Notes under the pieces: model-generated
Database searches by the model: none
Seen by the model: the letters and a program-made list of their open reading frames with translations, nothing else
Told to the model about the DNA's origin: nothing
Assembly (NCBI GenBank): GCA_018806985.1
Contig: JADANN010000457.1
Span: 372,001-436,000, forward strand
From: Angiostrongylus vasorum
Taxonomy: Eukaryota; Nematoda; Chromadorea; Rhabditida; Metastrongylidae
Length of the DNA stretch: 64,000 bases
Direction of reading: 5' to 3'
Shown here: positions 50,855 to 61,992 of the stretch, piece by piece
How positions within the stretch are numbered: the stretch's first letter is position 1
How the letters are laid out: each line of letters starts with the position of its first letter
Translations under genes and position numbers: made by a program

Positions 50855-51725
50855 TGACTAAGAACACACTCCGGGTTTAAATGGATAACTAAGAACATAT
50901 TAGCCCTTCTCAGTTAGCTGGAATGAATAAATACGATTCTTAAACATACTGCAGAGATACTGACGTACTTCACTCGAAAAAAAAAGTACCGAGCACGAGA
51001 ATAGAAGGGATAAAGAGCAGGACAATTACTAGCTACACATGCTATCATAACCAACCACTCTTGTAGAGAATAATCTATGGGGAGTAGACGTACAAACCAT
51101 AGAAAAAGTGAATCGTTACCAACACGACGGCTAGTGAACAGAAGCCGATTCGACTCCAACCGCGACAGCTGCTACGATGCGGGGGTTGCGACCAGATTTT
51201 ACATCGCGCCGGCGATCAATACAGCGGAATGTGCATACATAGCTGGCCGGCCCCGTACGACTTTTCTGGAATGCAGCCCACGACGAATACGATGGTCCCA
51301 GGGTATCGCACATGAAGATCTTCCACACACCATCCCTCATACGGACATTTTCCAAAGATCTGGAACAGCATTTACTCAAGAAGGAGAGAATACTTGAAGC
51401 TCTTACGTAGACCCATTAGAAAGGAAGAACACTTGACAAATTCTCGTCACAATATAGAAGCAAGCCAAAACAGAAAACGCTACGTGATTCAACGTCAGCT
51501 GTTTTCAAAGTCTTTACGAGTAGTACGAAAAAGCCTATAAAAACCCAGTATAATACTAGTTGCCTGCCCATTGTGCTGTGTTCAAATGATATTATCTCAG
51601 AGATCGTCACATTCAACTGATGGGAAATCTTTTTCATCGATCTTGTTCGTCAACCTCTGGACTTCTAGTCGGACGAATGGCTGATAAACAACAACAATAA
51701 CAACAGTAATGCTGCTTTCAGGGTC
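50855..51725. other. Intergenic between pat-6 and the helicase gene
   Basis: Nothing recognised. Both strands carry open frames of 80-106 codons around 51077-51397, with no splice or family support. Confidence 0.4.
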
Positions 51726-51726
51726 C

Positions 51727-51732
51727 TTTATT
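51727..51732 (-). terminator. ddx-46: Polyadenylation signal of the helicase gene
   Basis: AATAAA on the minus strand, 52 nt past the stop at 51785; a typical nematode distance. Confidence 0.65.
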
Positions 51733-51784
51733 AAATTACTATAAACAGTAGATTACAGCCACGAGTACAGTTCGTTCAGCAAGA

Positions 51785-54700
51785 TCAGAACACCTTGTAT
51801 CGACCAGTTGGTCCACCTCGCTGCATTTGCGCCGTCTGAAAGTAACAAATTGCAAAGTGGAAAATGTTTAGTTTGTCTAACACATAAGGGCCGATATGAA
51901 TTGAATTCAAGCGTGGTCAAAAACATATGCACCATCAATTTCAAACATGTTCACCTCAGCTCTATTAAACTGCATAAAAACCTCACTCTACCGAGATGAA
52001 TCTATATTTCGTGAAGCCCATAAGACGCAAGATATGACAATCTCTCCATATACATATCAGTGGTGGTCCCATATTCCGCTCTTATGTGAAAAAAATAAGA
52101 AATTTAGTTTTAAGACAAATTTTCAAAAAGTTTGAATTCTAAAGATTGATGTAACATTTTGGGAAAATGATATGCACCCCTTGCGCAGCAGAACAAAGGC
52201 TCTCTTATAATTCCCCACGACTTCCTATTAACCTCGGCACTGATCAGATAATTCTCTATATTCTTGTTGGCCAAATATGAAGTGTTACATTGAAGGCGAA
52301 AGCCGTTGAAACGTCAGCTTCATCGTAATAAAGAAATAAAATAGCTCTACTATAAGTTTGTCAAGTTCTCAACTCCTCAACTGTTTTAGCCACTGAAAAG
52401 TGCACAGGAATAGTCGGGAATCACCCTTTGTTTCAACGCACTGCAAAGAAAAATTAGACGTGGGGCTCTGTGTTAAAAGATTCACGTCAACAAACATTCG
52501 GGAACATAAAACACATGGTGCACTGGTTCCAAAGGACTTTGTTAAATGATTTTTGTGGTAATTGTTCTATTTTTTTACTTTTCGTATTCCACCAATAGCT
52601 GCACACCACAGGCATATTATGCCAAGCTTGGCCCAAAAAGGATCCCTGGTGACTCACAAAGAAATGTCATTCGGATTATTTTGTTCTTTAACCCATACAG
52701 AATTTTGATGACAAAAAGGCGATGAAGATATCTGCACCAGTAACAGCACAATATATAAAGAGGATACTGACACGTTTCTCTTGCAAACACACAGGGACAT
52801 GAATTCTGCATAGACTAATTGCCTTTATGGATAAAGTAGTGCTAAAATTTTGGCCAGTAATGATAGGAATTTGCGTCTTTCTTGGTGAGCTAAGTGGACA
52901 ACGCGCATCAATTTTAATGTGGTGGCAACCGAAGGAAAACGTTTCCGGTGTGCCATAAAGCCAGAACAAAGCGTCACGAATATGCAACTGTGCTCATCAG
53001 GAAAGGAGCTATTTATAGTGGAAAGCACCGATCAGAGTAAAACCATGCTGGGCACTGGACTGAACTCACTTACCAGTTGTCGAAAGGCATCTTTCATGAT
53101 CCGAACAATTTCCTCCTTTGCGCATTTCAGATTTCTTTCATGTCGTGCTTCCAATAATAGGTACAACTTTCTTTCTCCTTCTTTTGGCTCCTTACCAGGT
53201 GGGTAGTGAGAACCTTTGACTGAGATTCCAACATCAGCGAACTCAGAAATATGGCCAAGCGACTCCTAAAGAAAAGTACGTATATATCTACTTTACTGCA
53301 GAATCATTCCACTCAAAAAAAAGACATCTTTAGAAGAAATAGATAAGTAGATAATTATTATAACTTTTCTTCTCTCTGATTTAATTGTAAAACCTAAGTT
53401 GGAATTAGTACTGCCCGTTGATAGACAAATCTCTTTCGTAGTCCAGAACCTATGTACTAATCCAATAAAAACCGACAGCGAATTTATGAAGTCAGGGCGA
53501 AGAGTGACAGAAGTTTGGGATGCATTAATCAGATCTCTCAACTGATTCCCCCTTCATTGTACAGGTGTACTCACCCTACTGCATACACGATATCGCACTT
53601 GCTGAGGGAAATCGTTTATGTCGAGTTCTTCCTCGAAATACTGCCACTCCTCCTCTTGGATAGTTGTCGGCAGTGCTTCACCTAAATGTTCAGTACATGA
53701 AACTTCCAATGAAGCCTGTTTGTTCACTTGTCAGAAAAAGAAAAAGAAACACTGTATTTGCAATACTCGAAAGACCGGTTATAACCATATAGTTTTATCA
53801 AGACATTGTCCTTACTATAACCAGTTCCTTACCTCCCAAATAATTAAGCTTTTCGTTTAGCTTATCCGCCAACTGTTTTGCAATCATTTTGGAAGTCATT
53901 TCAATAGGGGCGATATCTCCACCCTAGAAAATCTCGTGTAGCGACGTATATACAGACCAATGCTGAATAAGGATAGACGGAAAAGGTCAAAAACCTTCAT
54001 AATAGCTTCAGCAGTCTTCTGAGCCGCATCTTTTTCTGCTGGTGCATTGAGATTCCTAAGCATTGCTAACTTTTCAGCCATTGCTTTGGCTTTAGCTACC
54101 TTTAAATGCGGAATAATATATCCAACTGCAAAACTAAACGTAGTAACATTGGAAAAGTATTCAGATATGAAAAAACCTTGTCCTCTACATCAGCATTCTT
54201 TTTCAGGGAGCTCTGACTCATTTGCCCTTCTACTACCCTTCGTTTCGACTTTATCATCATAGATAACTGCTCATCCAATTCATCGTCGTCATCCGCGCCA
54301 TGCTCCATACCGCACACCTCAACAACACAAATCTTATCTAACATAGGAAAACAGGAATAAATTTGAAGTAAGACCAACTGGAAATTTAAAATTACCAAGC
54401 GAGTCATCTTCTTCTTAGTTGCTTCTGCTTCAGCCTCATCCTCATCGTATTTATAGCCGCTGCCAGCAAACCCCTTTCCTCCCAGATGAACCTCTTTACC
54501 TTGTGCTGCCATTTCGGCCTTGAATTTTTCAAACATTGCTTTCAGTTCAGGCGGTGGTTTAGAACCAGCCGTTTCGAAAGCACGACATACCTCACCTGCC
54601 ATTCTTTCTTGGTCTAAAGATCTCCATAAACAATTTTAAAAAATTTAGGAAAAATTTCCAGAAAATAACACGACGAAAACATACGCTCAGGAAGGATGAA

Positions 54701-56803
54701 CGTGTAAGCATAGCCTTTATTTCCAGCACGGCCAGTCCTTCCCACTCTATGAACATAATCCTCATAATGGTTGGGACAGTCGTAATTAACAACCAAGATG
54801 AGATTCTTCACATCGAGACCTCGAGCAGCAACGGAAGTAGCAACCAAAATCTTTATGACACCAGATTTGAAATCGGTTATGGTCGAATCTCTATCGAACT
54901 GATCTATTCCTCCATGCAAAGGTGCACAGGAATATCCATTTCGCATCAACTGCGCCACAATATCATCGGCCTTTTCTTGTTTATCCACGAATACGATTAC
55001 ATTTCCTTGTTCATGGTACATTCCAAGCAATTCAAGAAGCTTCAACAGTTTCTGATGTTCTTCGCAAATTATTGCATTTTGAGTCACATCAGCGCATACC
55101 ACGCTCTTCCCACCAACTTGAATTTCTATAGGTTTATCCAAGATTTTCCTTGCGAGTGCTTCCATTTGGCGAGGGAATGTCGCAGAAAATAGTACGGTTT
55201 GACGATCTGGTCTGATGTTGTTAATTATCTTCATAACCTGCGGCTCAAAACCCATATCGAACATTCGATCCGCTTCATCGAGAACAAGATAAGTAACGCG
55301 ACGAAGATTTGTCACTTTCCCACTATTAGCTGCAAGCATATCAATCATCCTTCCAGGAGTGCAAACGATGACCTCAGCACCTCTCTTTAAGTCCGCGATT
55401 TGTTCGGATATCCCAACACCACCATATACGCAGACAACACGAATATCAAGAACCTTGGCAAACTTATTCGCTTCTTTCCAAGTCTGCATGGCAAGCTCCC
55501 GTGTAGGCGACATAATGAGAGCTATCGGCCCATCAAGCTCTTCCAATTCTGGTTGGTCCAATATATGACGGAACATTGGTAAGAGAAATGCAAGCGTCTT
55601 TCCCGATCCTGTTTTGGCAATTCCAATAATGTCTCGACCTGCCATGATGCACGGGATTGCCTGTGCTTGAATCGCTGTTGGTTTCGTGTAGTTATGTCTT
55701 TTCAGTTGTTGAAGTATCTTGAATTCCACACCGCATTGAGCCCATGTCTTTATGGGTTTGGGGCATTTGTTACCCTTTACCTCAATTCCATCTAGCTCTT
55801 CTCTGTAGGCGCGCACTTCAGCTTTAGTCATCTTCGCGATCTCTGGCGTCTCAACATAGAAATCCTTGCGGAATGGTCGATAGTACACCTTCGAGTGGTC
55901 CGTTGCAGGTAACATGCGTCCTTTATGACACAAGCTCGCAGCCGCCTGCTCCATATCTATATCGTCTACAACGAAGTCCGAACGACCTTCATTTTCAAGC
56001 ACAACTCCTTTTTCCTTTTCTTTCACTGCATTTATGGTGACAACTCTTACACCACCTCCCGAATTTCGATCCTTCTGTAAGTCCTTTCGAAGCCCACTCA
56101 TAAACATATCCAGTGGATCTTCTTCATCCTCTTCAATAGCAGAAGATGGTTTTGCTTCGCTTGTAGATTCTTTCAATCCACCATCGGTTTGATCATTATG
56201 CGAGTTATCAACAACCATATCATCAGGATCGTCATCATCATCATCTTCGAGAGTCCAAACCTTCTTTTCTGACTTATCCGTTTCGCAAGGATGTGAGCAC
56301 TCTCCTTTTTCCTCCTTCTCTGCTTGTTGAGCAGCATTAGCAGCCCTATTTCTACGTGCGCGCCAAATTTCTACTTTTCTTCGTCGCTCTTCCATGATAC
56401 GCTCCAACTCAGACCCAGCTTCTGCCTTGTCCTTCATTCCAACGATGTCCACAATATCCTTCTCTTCTTTTTTTTTCTCAGTCTCTTCATCTTTGCGTTT
56501 GTCTTTTTCCTTCTGTTTATCGTTTTTCTTTCGCTCTTTTTCCCGCCGAGGTGACCTGAGAATCTATAAGGTCGGAAAGAAAACAAACGTTCTCGTACTA
56601 GAAGAAAAAAAACAGAAGGACTCCGTTCAAAAATATACATGTCGATGGAATATTGACACTCAGCTCTACCTGCTTCTGCTCCGTTTTCGATCTCGGTCCC
56701 GTTCCTTCGATCGCGATCGCCTTCTATCACGGCGTTCCCTTTCGCGACGATCCTTGTCTCGCTCTCTGTCGCGATCTCGATCTGAACGAGATTCCTTTGC
56801 CAT
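51785..56803 (-). CDS. ddx-46: DEAD-box RNA helicase, PRP5/DDX46 type
   Basis: Nuclear ATPase that remodels U2 snRNP for branch-site recognition in pre-spliceosome assembly (family knowledge). Exons, minus strand: 56803-56670, 56555-54685, 54613-54396, 54317-54177, 54099-53995, 53923-53833, 53681-53575, 53265-53074, 51835-51785. All are GT-AG with matching phase, giving 969 residues, about the metazoan length. Seen: an Arg/Ser-Arg/Asp N-terminus (1-80), an acidic stretch near 148-158, Q motif (IQAQAIP, about 340), motif I AKTGSGKT (358-365), PTRELA (395-400), DEAD (471-474), SAT (502-504), ARGLD (622-626), HRVGRTGR (647-654), then the PRP5 C-terminal region with YPPGKEPKEGERKLYL and the end GRYKVF. 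All catalytic motifs are intact. The fourth exon's upstream intron is 78 nt and in frame. The last intron is 1.2 kb. Confidence 0.97.
52290..52345 (+). repeat. Repeat family F tail in the last helicase intron
   Basis: gaaggcgaaagccgttgaaa then cgtcagcttcatcgtaataa matches the family F 3' end at 8360 and 57060. Confidence 0.6.
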
Positions 56804-56805
56804 GG

Positions 56806-56818
56806 CTGAAAAATTCAA
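56806..56818 (-). promoter_or_regulatory. ddx-46: Probable spliced-leader acceptor of the helicase gene
   Basis: Minus-strand ttgaatttttcag ends at 56806, only 2 nt before the ATG. A near-ideal nematode acceptor with no upstream exon, so SL trans-splicing is likely. Confidence 0.7.
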
Positions 56819-57059
56819 AACCAGTACAGTATAGTATGCTTGAATTAGTAGGCAGTTCAACTGAGAACTTCTTCAGAGCTAAAAATAATGACAGAAATTT
56901 CATTCCCTTAAGAGCATATAGCTATTCGTTGGAAGAGAGAAGCGTTTACAGAATGGATTAAAAACAACACAATGATGAATGATGATGATGATGAAGTCCG
57001 ATAAAGAGAAAGCCAACATCAAACCAAACTCCTAGTAATTCCTACTACCGACTTTCTAC

Positions 57060-57155
57060 TAGCTGCCGAAATACTGCCGCAACATCAGCTTCAGCTGAAT
57101 AAAAGAATAAAGTAACACCCCGTGTTTGCTCAACAAAAATATCGAGAACTATTTG
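57060..57155 (+). repeat. Repeat family F 3' end
   Basis: Near-match to 8360-8460: agctgccgaaatactgccgc, then gaataaagtaacaccccgtg, gtttgctcaac and aaatatcgagaactatt. Confidence 0.85.
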
Positions 57156-57238
57156 ATCAAAGCCAGGTTCACAGAAAGTCGGTCGTGGAAAATATACATT
57201 TTTCTCAAACAGCACAAGTTTATATACTTACTTTCTTA

Positions 57239-57637
57239 TTTGATACTTGAATGACCCGTCCTCACTGGTTGTGCGGGCCCCAGCATAAACCCCATTTTTT
57301 CAGAGTTTTGCTAGTTTAGCCAATGTGGTTCCCCGCATTCCCGAGATCATCTAGGCCAAAGTCTGCCCCAGGTCCCCCTAGGGTCGTCAACACCACAGGC
57401 AGTCGCAGCCCTTGTGGATCAGAAGGAGATTTGCTACCATGCGACTAGTTTGGTGCCTGGATGGTGACGGATCCTGGTATTGGTTTACTCTTAGCTGGGC
57501 TTTTTGATGGAAACGCTGGACTCCTTCTCAGCTTTGGAGACCGTGCTGGAAGAATGAATCACCCCCTGTACATCACACCCAGACACCCATGAAGACCTCC
57601 CCAGCCACGATGAGACGGTAAACCGTTAGGGAGGCAC
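57239..57637 (-). repeat. Repeat family A copy, reverse
   Basis: Starts tttgatacttgaatgacccg and ends gatgagacggtaaaccgtta. It carries a small extra insertion (ccccctagggtcg) near 57376. Confidence 0.9.
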
Positions 57638-57639
57638 AT

Positions 57640-58475
57640 CCACAGTCATTTCAAAATCTGAAAATCTGTTGGCAGTGAAATCGTCGGACACATCTTTAGC
57701 TCCAGCTTATTTCTTGAAGCATCTCTCCAGTGGGAAGCTAAGGAGGTTCTTTAAAAGCGTTCTACAGAATGGATTGAAAACAACACGGTGATCAGATGAC
57801 AAAGCCCCATAAGCAAGAAATTAACGAAAAACTGCACTCCTACTTAAGAAAAATAAAATTGGTCTGAAATAATTGACAAATTGCACAAAATGGAAATGCG
57901 AAATCTTGTAAACTAAACCTGCCATCTCTCCAGAGAAATACGAATCACAGTTCTTCCAAAATCCAACCGCTTTGTTAGCGGAATAAGCAGTGTTTTGTGC
58001 AAATACGGCCACCTTCCATGTACGATAACCCACAAGGTTAATCCACACGATAACCCACGGATCTCCCTCACAAGAGGGACCTCAAGCCGGTTAGTCGCGA
58101 GGCTACGTGGGGCGTCCCCAGATGGCGGATAGGGGGTTAATCGCGGACCAAAAGCGACCTTTGCTTCCCTGAGACGCAGCTGGATCCTAGGGGATGGACT
58201 CCTGTTTCTGCTGCGCCGATTTGGCACATACTTTCTGCATTTACGGGGCGTATTCATGCACGCGTGTGTGGGTGCGTTCTAGTTTATGCAGATTGTATTC
58301 TACGAGTCAATTCGGCCGAAAGCCTGCAATCAAGTGACAGGGAAGTATATGGGAGGCGGTTAGGAGTCGCCCTCCCAACAAATAAGCTCCATGTCCACCC
58401 TGGAAGAGCCTGGCAAGCTACCCGTGAGTATACCCAGCCACCCACGTTCAGAGCCCAGCAAGCTATACGTGGGTA
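57640..58475. other. Intergenic, upstream of the RTE copy
   Basis: No gene recognised. 58050-58260 is GC-richer than its surroundings and may be RTE 5' sequence, but I cannot show that. Confidence 0.35.
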
Positions 58476-58479
58476 TCAA

Positions 58480-60415
58480 AAAATGCTAAACACAGTAAAA
58501 AAAAGAACGGGCCTCATTCCCCTGACCCCGAAAGAGCCCCCCAATTTCGCAGCGTTGGGTAGGACGAGTACGGAGAGGCTGCTAAAATCTCACGGGCCAA
58601 TGGAAGCTGCTCTGTATTTCAAAGAACTATGGTGACGATCTGTACCTACAATGCACGTACACTTGCATCCGAGTCCTCGATAGAAGACTTGCTCATGCAA
58701 GCAAGAAGGATGAAAGCACGACGTCATCGGCCTGGCCGAGAGCGAGAAGACGCCAGCCTTTCAACGCCGTCTATGACACCGGAGAAGAACTGTTCCTCGG
58801 AACATGCGACAGTAGAGGAGTTGGCGGCGTCGGCGTTCTCGTCAACACGAGTTTGTCCATGAACATCGATTCATTCGAACAACTTACAACCCGAATCAGA
58901 CGTTTACGATTGAAAAAGATGTGGGATCGATTCCGGCTTTGACAATCTTCGTCGTTTACGCGCCGACATCAAACCATGACGAAGAAGAAGTCGAAGTATT
59001 GTATCCTATATGGGACTTGTAGAAGTTCTACAGAGAAGACCACACATTCTTCAAGGTCATCATTGGACATTTCAACGCCAAGATTGGACCAAGAAGAACG
59101 TCTGAAGAACGTCACATTGGGACCCACGGATTAGAATGGAACAAACAGGGTGAGCGGCTGTCTGAGCTTTATCATGGCGACCAAGACAATCCATGGTAAC
59201 TCACAATTCCAGACGCCCCACCCTCAGCGCTGGACATGGGAGTCTCCCAGTGGAGAGTACCATAACGAAATAGACCACATCATAGTAAATAGAAGGTTTT
59301 GCCTAACCGATGTCGCTGTTTGTCCCAAAATTCTACATGGGATCAGACCACCGTCTCCTTCGTGCAAGATGATTGCACTCCGGCGCCCAGACGGAACAGT
59401 TACAGCGTCCAGAAAGGCAATGGAGAAAATCATTCACGAATACCAATCGGATCTCTTCGATAGCCACGTCCACCTTTCGTCATATGAAATAAAGGAGGGT
59501 GGATATGTTGTACCACTCAATTATCCCTTCCGAAATCCGACATGCCATTTCGTCGGTGAAAAAATCGAACAACACCAGGTCCGGACAGGATAAGACCAGA
59601 ACACCTGAAGAACCTTCCGTCAGTCCTCGTAAACCCACTGGCTCGGCTCTTCACACGTTACCTGCCCGCATGCAAGGTCCCCTACCCACTGGAAGACCAT
59701 CAAGAGCGTTACTGTTCAATAAGAGTGACCTACAAGATATCAGGAACTATCGCCCAATCTGCTTACTGTCTGTCGTCTACAAACTTTTCACTCGAGTCAT
59801 CCTTAACAGGATTGACAGAACACTGGACGAAGGACAACCATGTTAGCAAGCAGGGTTTCGAAAAGGATTTCGTACGATGGACCACATCCACACGGTAACA
59901 AGGCTCATTTATCGCGAGAGGACAAAAGACCGCTCTGTCTGACTTTCATCGATTTACAAAAGGCCTTTGATTCAGTCGAGATAGATGCAGTCTTGGAAGC
60001 CCTGGATAGTCAAGGAGTCCCTATTCAGTACATAAAGATTCTTCGTGAACTGTACAAAAAATTTCACAACCAAGGAAGGTATCACCATTCTACGACGATA
60101 TTATCATTGGCGTCAAAAGAGGAGTAAGCAAGGCGAGTGGGCCGGACGCGTAATGCGTATGAATGACAACCGATGGACAAGAGCCGTAAGTGATTGGATT
60201 CCTCGGGATGTCAAACCTACTGCAGGAAGAGCACCGACCCGATGGTCAGAGTTCTTCACAAAGAGCCTTGAAGAAAGATTTGATGCTCGACGAGTCCCTA
60301 GAGCGAGCAGAACCCATTGGGCTACTCTTGCACGCGACAGGGAAAAATGGAAGACTTACTGGCGCCCGCTCGAGTCACTCGACGATCAACGGGACTACAG
60401 GTGATACAGGTGACG
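58480..60415 (+). mobile_element. RTE-clade retrotransposon copy with internal deletions
   Basis: In shifting frames: TSTERLLKSHG and MVTICTYNARTLASE (58560-58660); endonuclease ([43 protein letters not shown]; 59050-59330); a jump straight to RRPDGTVTASRKAMEKII (59380), losing the usual connector; RT with NYRPICLLSVVYKLFTRVI and TFIDLQKAFDSVEID (59740-59980); then after DIIIGVKRGV a second jump to WAGRVMRMNDNRWTRAV and the C-terminal tail (60140-60400). The RT catalytic FADD region is gone and the endonuclease GDFNA box reads GHFNA. It cannot move by itself. Ends are approximate. Confidence 0.88.
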
Positions 60416-60419
60416 GCCA

Positions 60420-61150
60420 CCTTCACTTCTAACACGACCAATCGCTAAATCTGGTTTCGAATGTCGAGTCGGAAAGGTTCTGAGATGAAAGGCATCTGGA
60501 TTTCGAATCCAGTAAACGTGGATTGCCTAGTGAGGATTTCCAAAATATGACGGAAATGAAGTCTGAATCGTGGATCACATTCTTGATATTGCATTTTCCG
60601 AGTGCTAGACTGCTTTTAAGCGTTGCTCATTGCCTTTTGAAAACAGCATGAGCTAGTGTGAAGAGGATCCGGTCCTCTGTATTCTGACTGGCTAAGAGTC
60701 AATAAGTGACAACTATGTCATAAACCTGCCTAATGCTTCGGCTACTCACCTCGGTGGTCCATTTTACAAATAAAGCTGACCAGTGGAGCATCATAGAAAC
60801 GAGAGCATGGCAACCTGTTGAGTACTCCAGAGGAGAAGCTGCGAATTCTCTGGACGCTAAACTGCCGCCTTTCTTTCTATGGATACGCCCTACATCTTTA
60901 GTAAAGAACCTATTAAACGATTAATCTAACGTTATGGCTCAGCCACGTACCGTAAAAACTTGTACTGTAATGGGTACACACCTCTTCAGCTGTTCAGAAA
61001 AAGGTTCTTTTTATACTGTCCATGTGGTTAAGACATTTTTTTCAAGCAGCAAACCTACAATGAGCTTCACCACTTCACTGCGAGCACCACCTCCAGTTAC
61101 GGAAGGGGTCGCCATCGGCACGTACCATAGTTCTGTAGGTGTAGCCACCT
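60420..61150. other. Intergenic, possible upstream part of the pseudogene
   Basis: 60934-61200 is open on the plus strand in a different frame from the pseudogene that follows, and may be its frame-shifted N-terminal part. Nothing else recognised. Confidence 0.3.
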
Positions 61151-61153
61151 CTG

Positions 61154-61518
61154 GAGCACAGTGCGAACATCTTGGGTCGGTACTTGTGCCCCTTATGTAA
61201 AAACACAGTAGACGTGGTGGGACCTACTCCTAAACGGCACAAGGCAAGTGAGTCATGAGAAATTCATAAGCATCTTGCACTTCTGTGCATCGAAGGAGGA
61301 TTGGTAGATGCGAACTAGACTGTGGTCAAAGATCTGGGGGACCTCGCAAGTGGGCACCTTGTGTACACAGATCTTCTGGAATACTCTCAAAGAGTGGGAG
61401 AACAACGACTCCTGGAGCAAATTCCACCAATTTCATTTATGTTGCCAGTTCCTGAATTTATTGGATAGAAGATATACCAGGATAAACTCGATAGAAGTTG
61501 CAAAAACAGCTCCGTAAA
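61154..61518 (+). pseudogene. Probable dead gene, one frame with several stops
   Basis: Reading from 61154 gives a coherent protein-like frame interrupted by TGA, TAG and TAG before a final TGA. It includes NILGRYLCPLCKNTVDVVG (a CxxC pair), IHKHLALLCIEGG, and an amphipathic stretch ending RLLEQIPPISFMLPVPEFIG. A further in-pattern segment in another frame (LKGMGLAGDLERNIA) follows at about 61520-61590. The composition suggests a real ancestral protein with a Cys/His metal-binding site. I do not recognise the family. A sequencing or assembly problem could mimic it. Confidence 0.4.
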
Positions 61519-61978
61519 CTGAAAGGAATGGGTTTGGCAGGTGATCTTGAGCGAAATATAGCATGTAGTAGCATTCTTGTGGCTCTGTAGAAATAAAGTA
61601 AAGCTCTTTGATAACTCCGTGATGTTCTCAACACTAAAGACCTTCACCTTTCTATGATTTATCGTTCTCTACCAAAACAACCAGATTTCCCGTCATAAAA
61701 ACTGCGGACGGGTTTTTCTGCTTTTGCGGACTCCGTGAAATCAAAGCGGGTGGCGTATTGCGATTGTTTCCATTTTTGTTTTATGTATCATTTCCTTTTT
61801 TTTTATTAAATTTATCTGGTTATTTTATCATTTATTTCATTTTGTTTTGTTCTTTTATCTGCGTTTTATTCATCTATTTCTATAGTCGTTCTTCGCTACC
61901 TTGTGCCCAACAAATGCTTAATTCTCATGTTTTAGGGAATTACGACTGATTCTTCTAAATTCTGACCTGTGGTTCGCC

Positions 61979-61991
61979 CCTCTTCTTCTAG
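61979..61991 (+). promoter_or_regulatory. pqbp-1: Probable spliced-leader acceptor of the PQBP1 gene
   Basis: cctcttcttctag-type pyrimidine tract with AG at 61990-61991, 1 nt before the ATG at 61993. Confidence 0.6.
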
Positions 61992-61992
61992 G

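Noticed and set aside
54749..55192. 147-codon plus-strand frame
   Set aside because: It is antisense to the conserved helicase exon 2.
56394..56834. 146-codon plus-strand frame
   Set aside because: Antisense to the Arg/Ser-rich start of the helicase gene; its composition is the mirror of that repeat-like coding.
60497..60512. tRNA-Ser-like anticodon arm on the minus strand (ctggattcgaaatccag)
   Set aside because: The stem-loop would carry a CGA anticodon, but I could not build D, T and acceptor arms around it, so it is probably chance.
61154..61518. Selenocysteine or stop read-through gene
   Set aside because: Both TGA and TAG stops occur and no supporting element is seen, so decay is the simpler reading.
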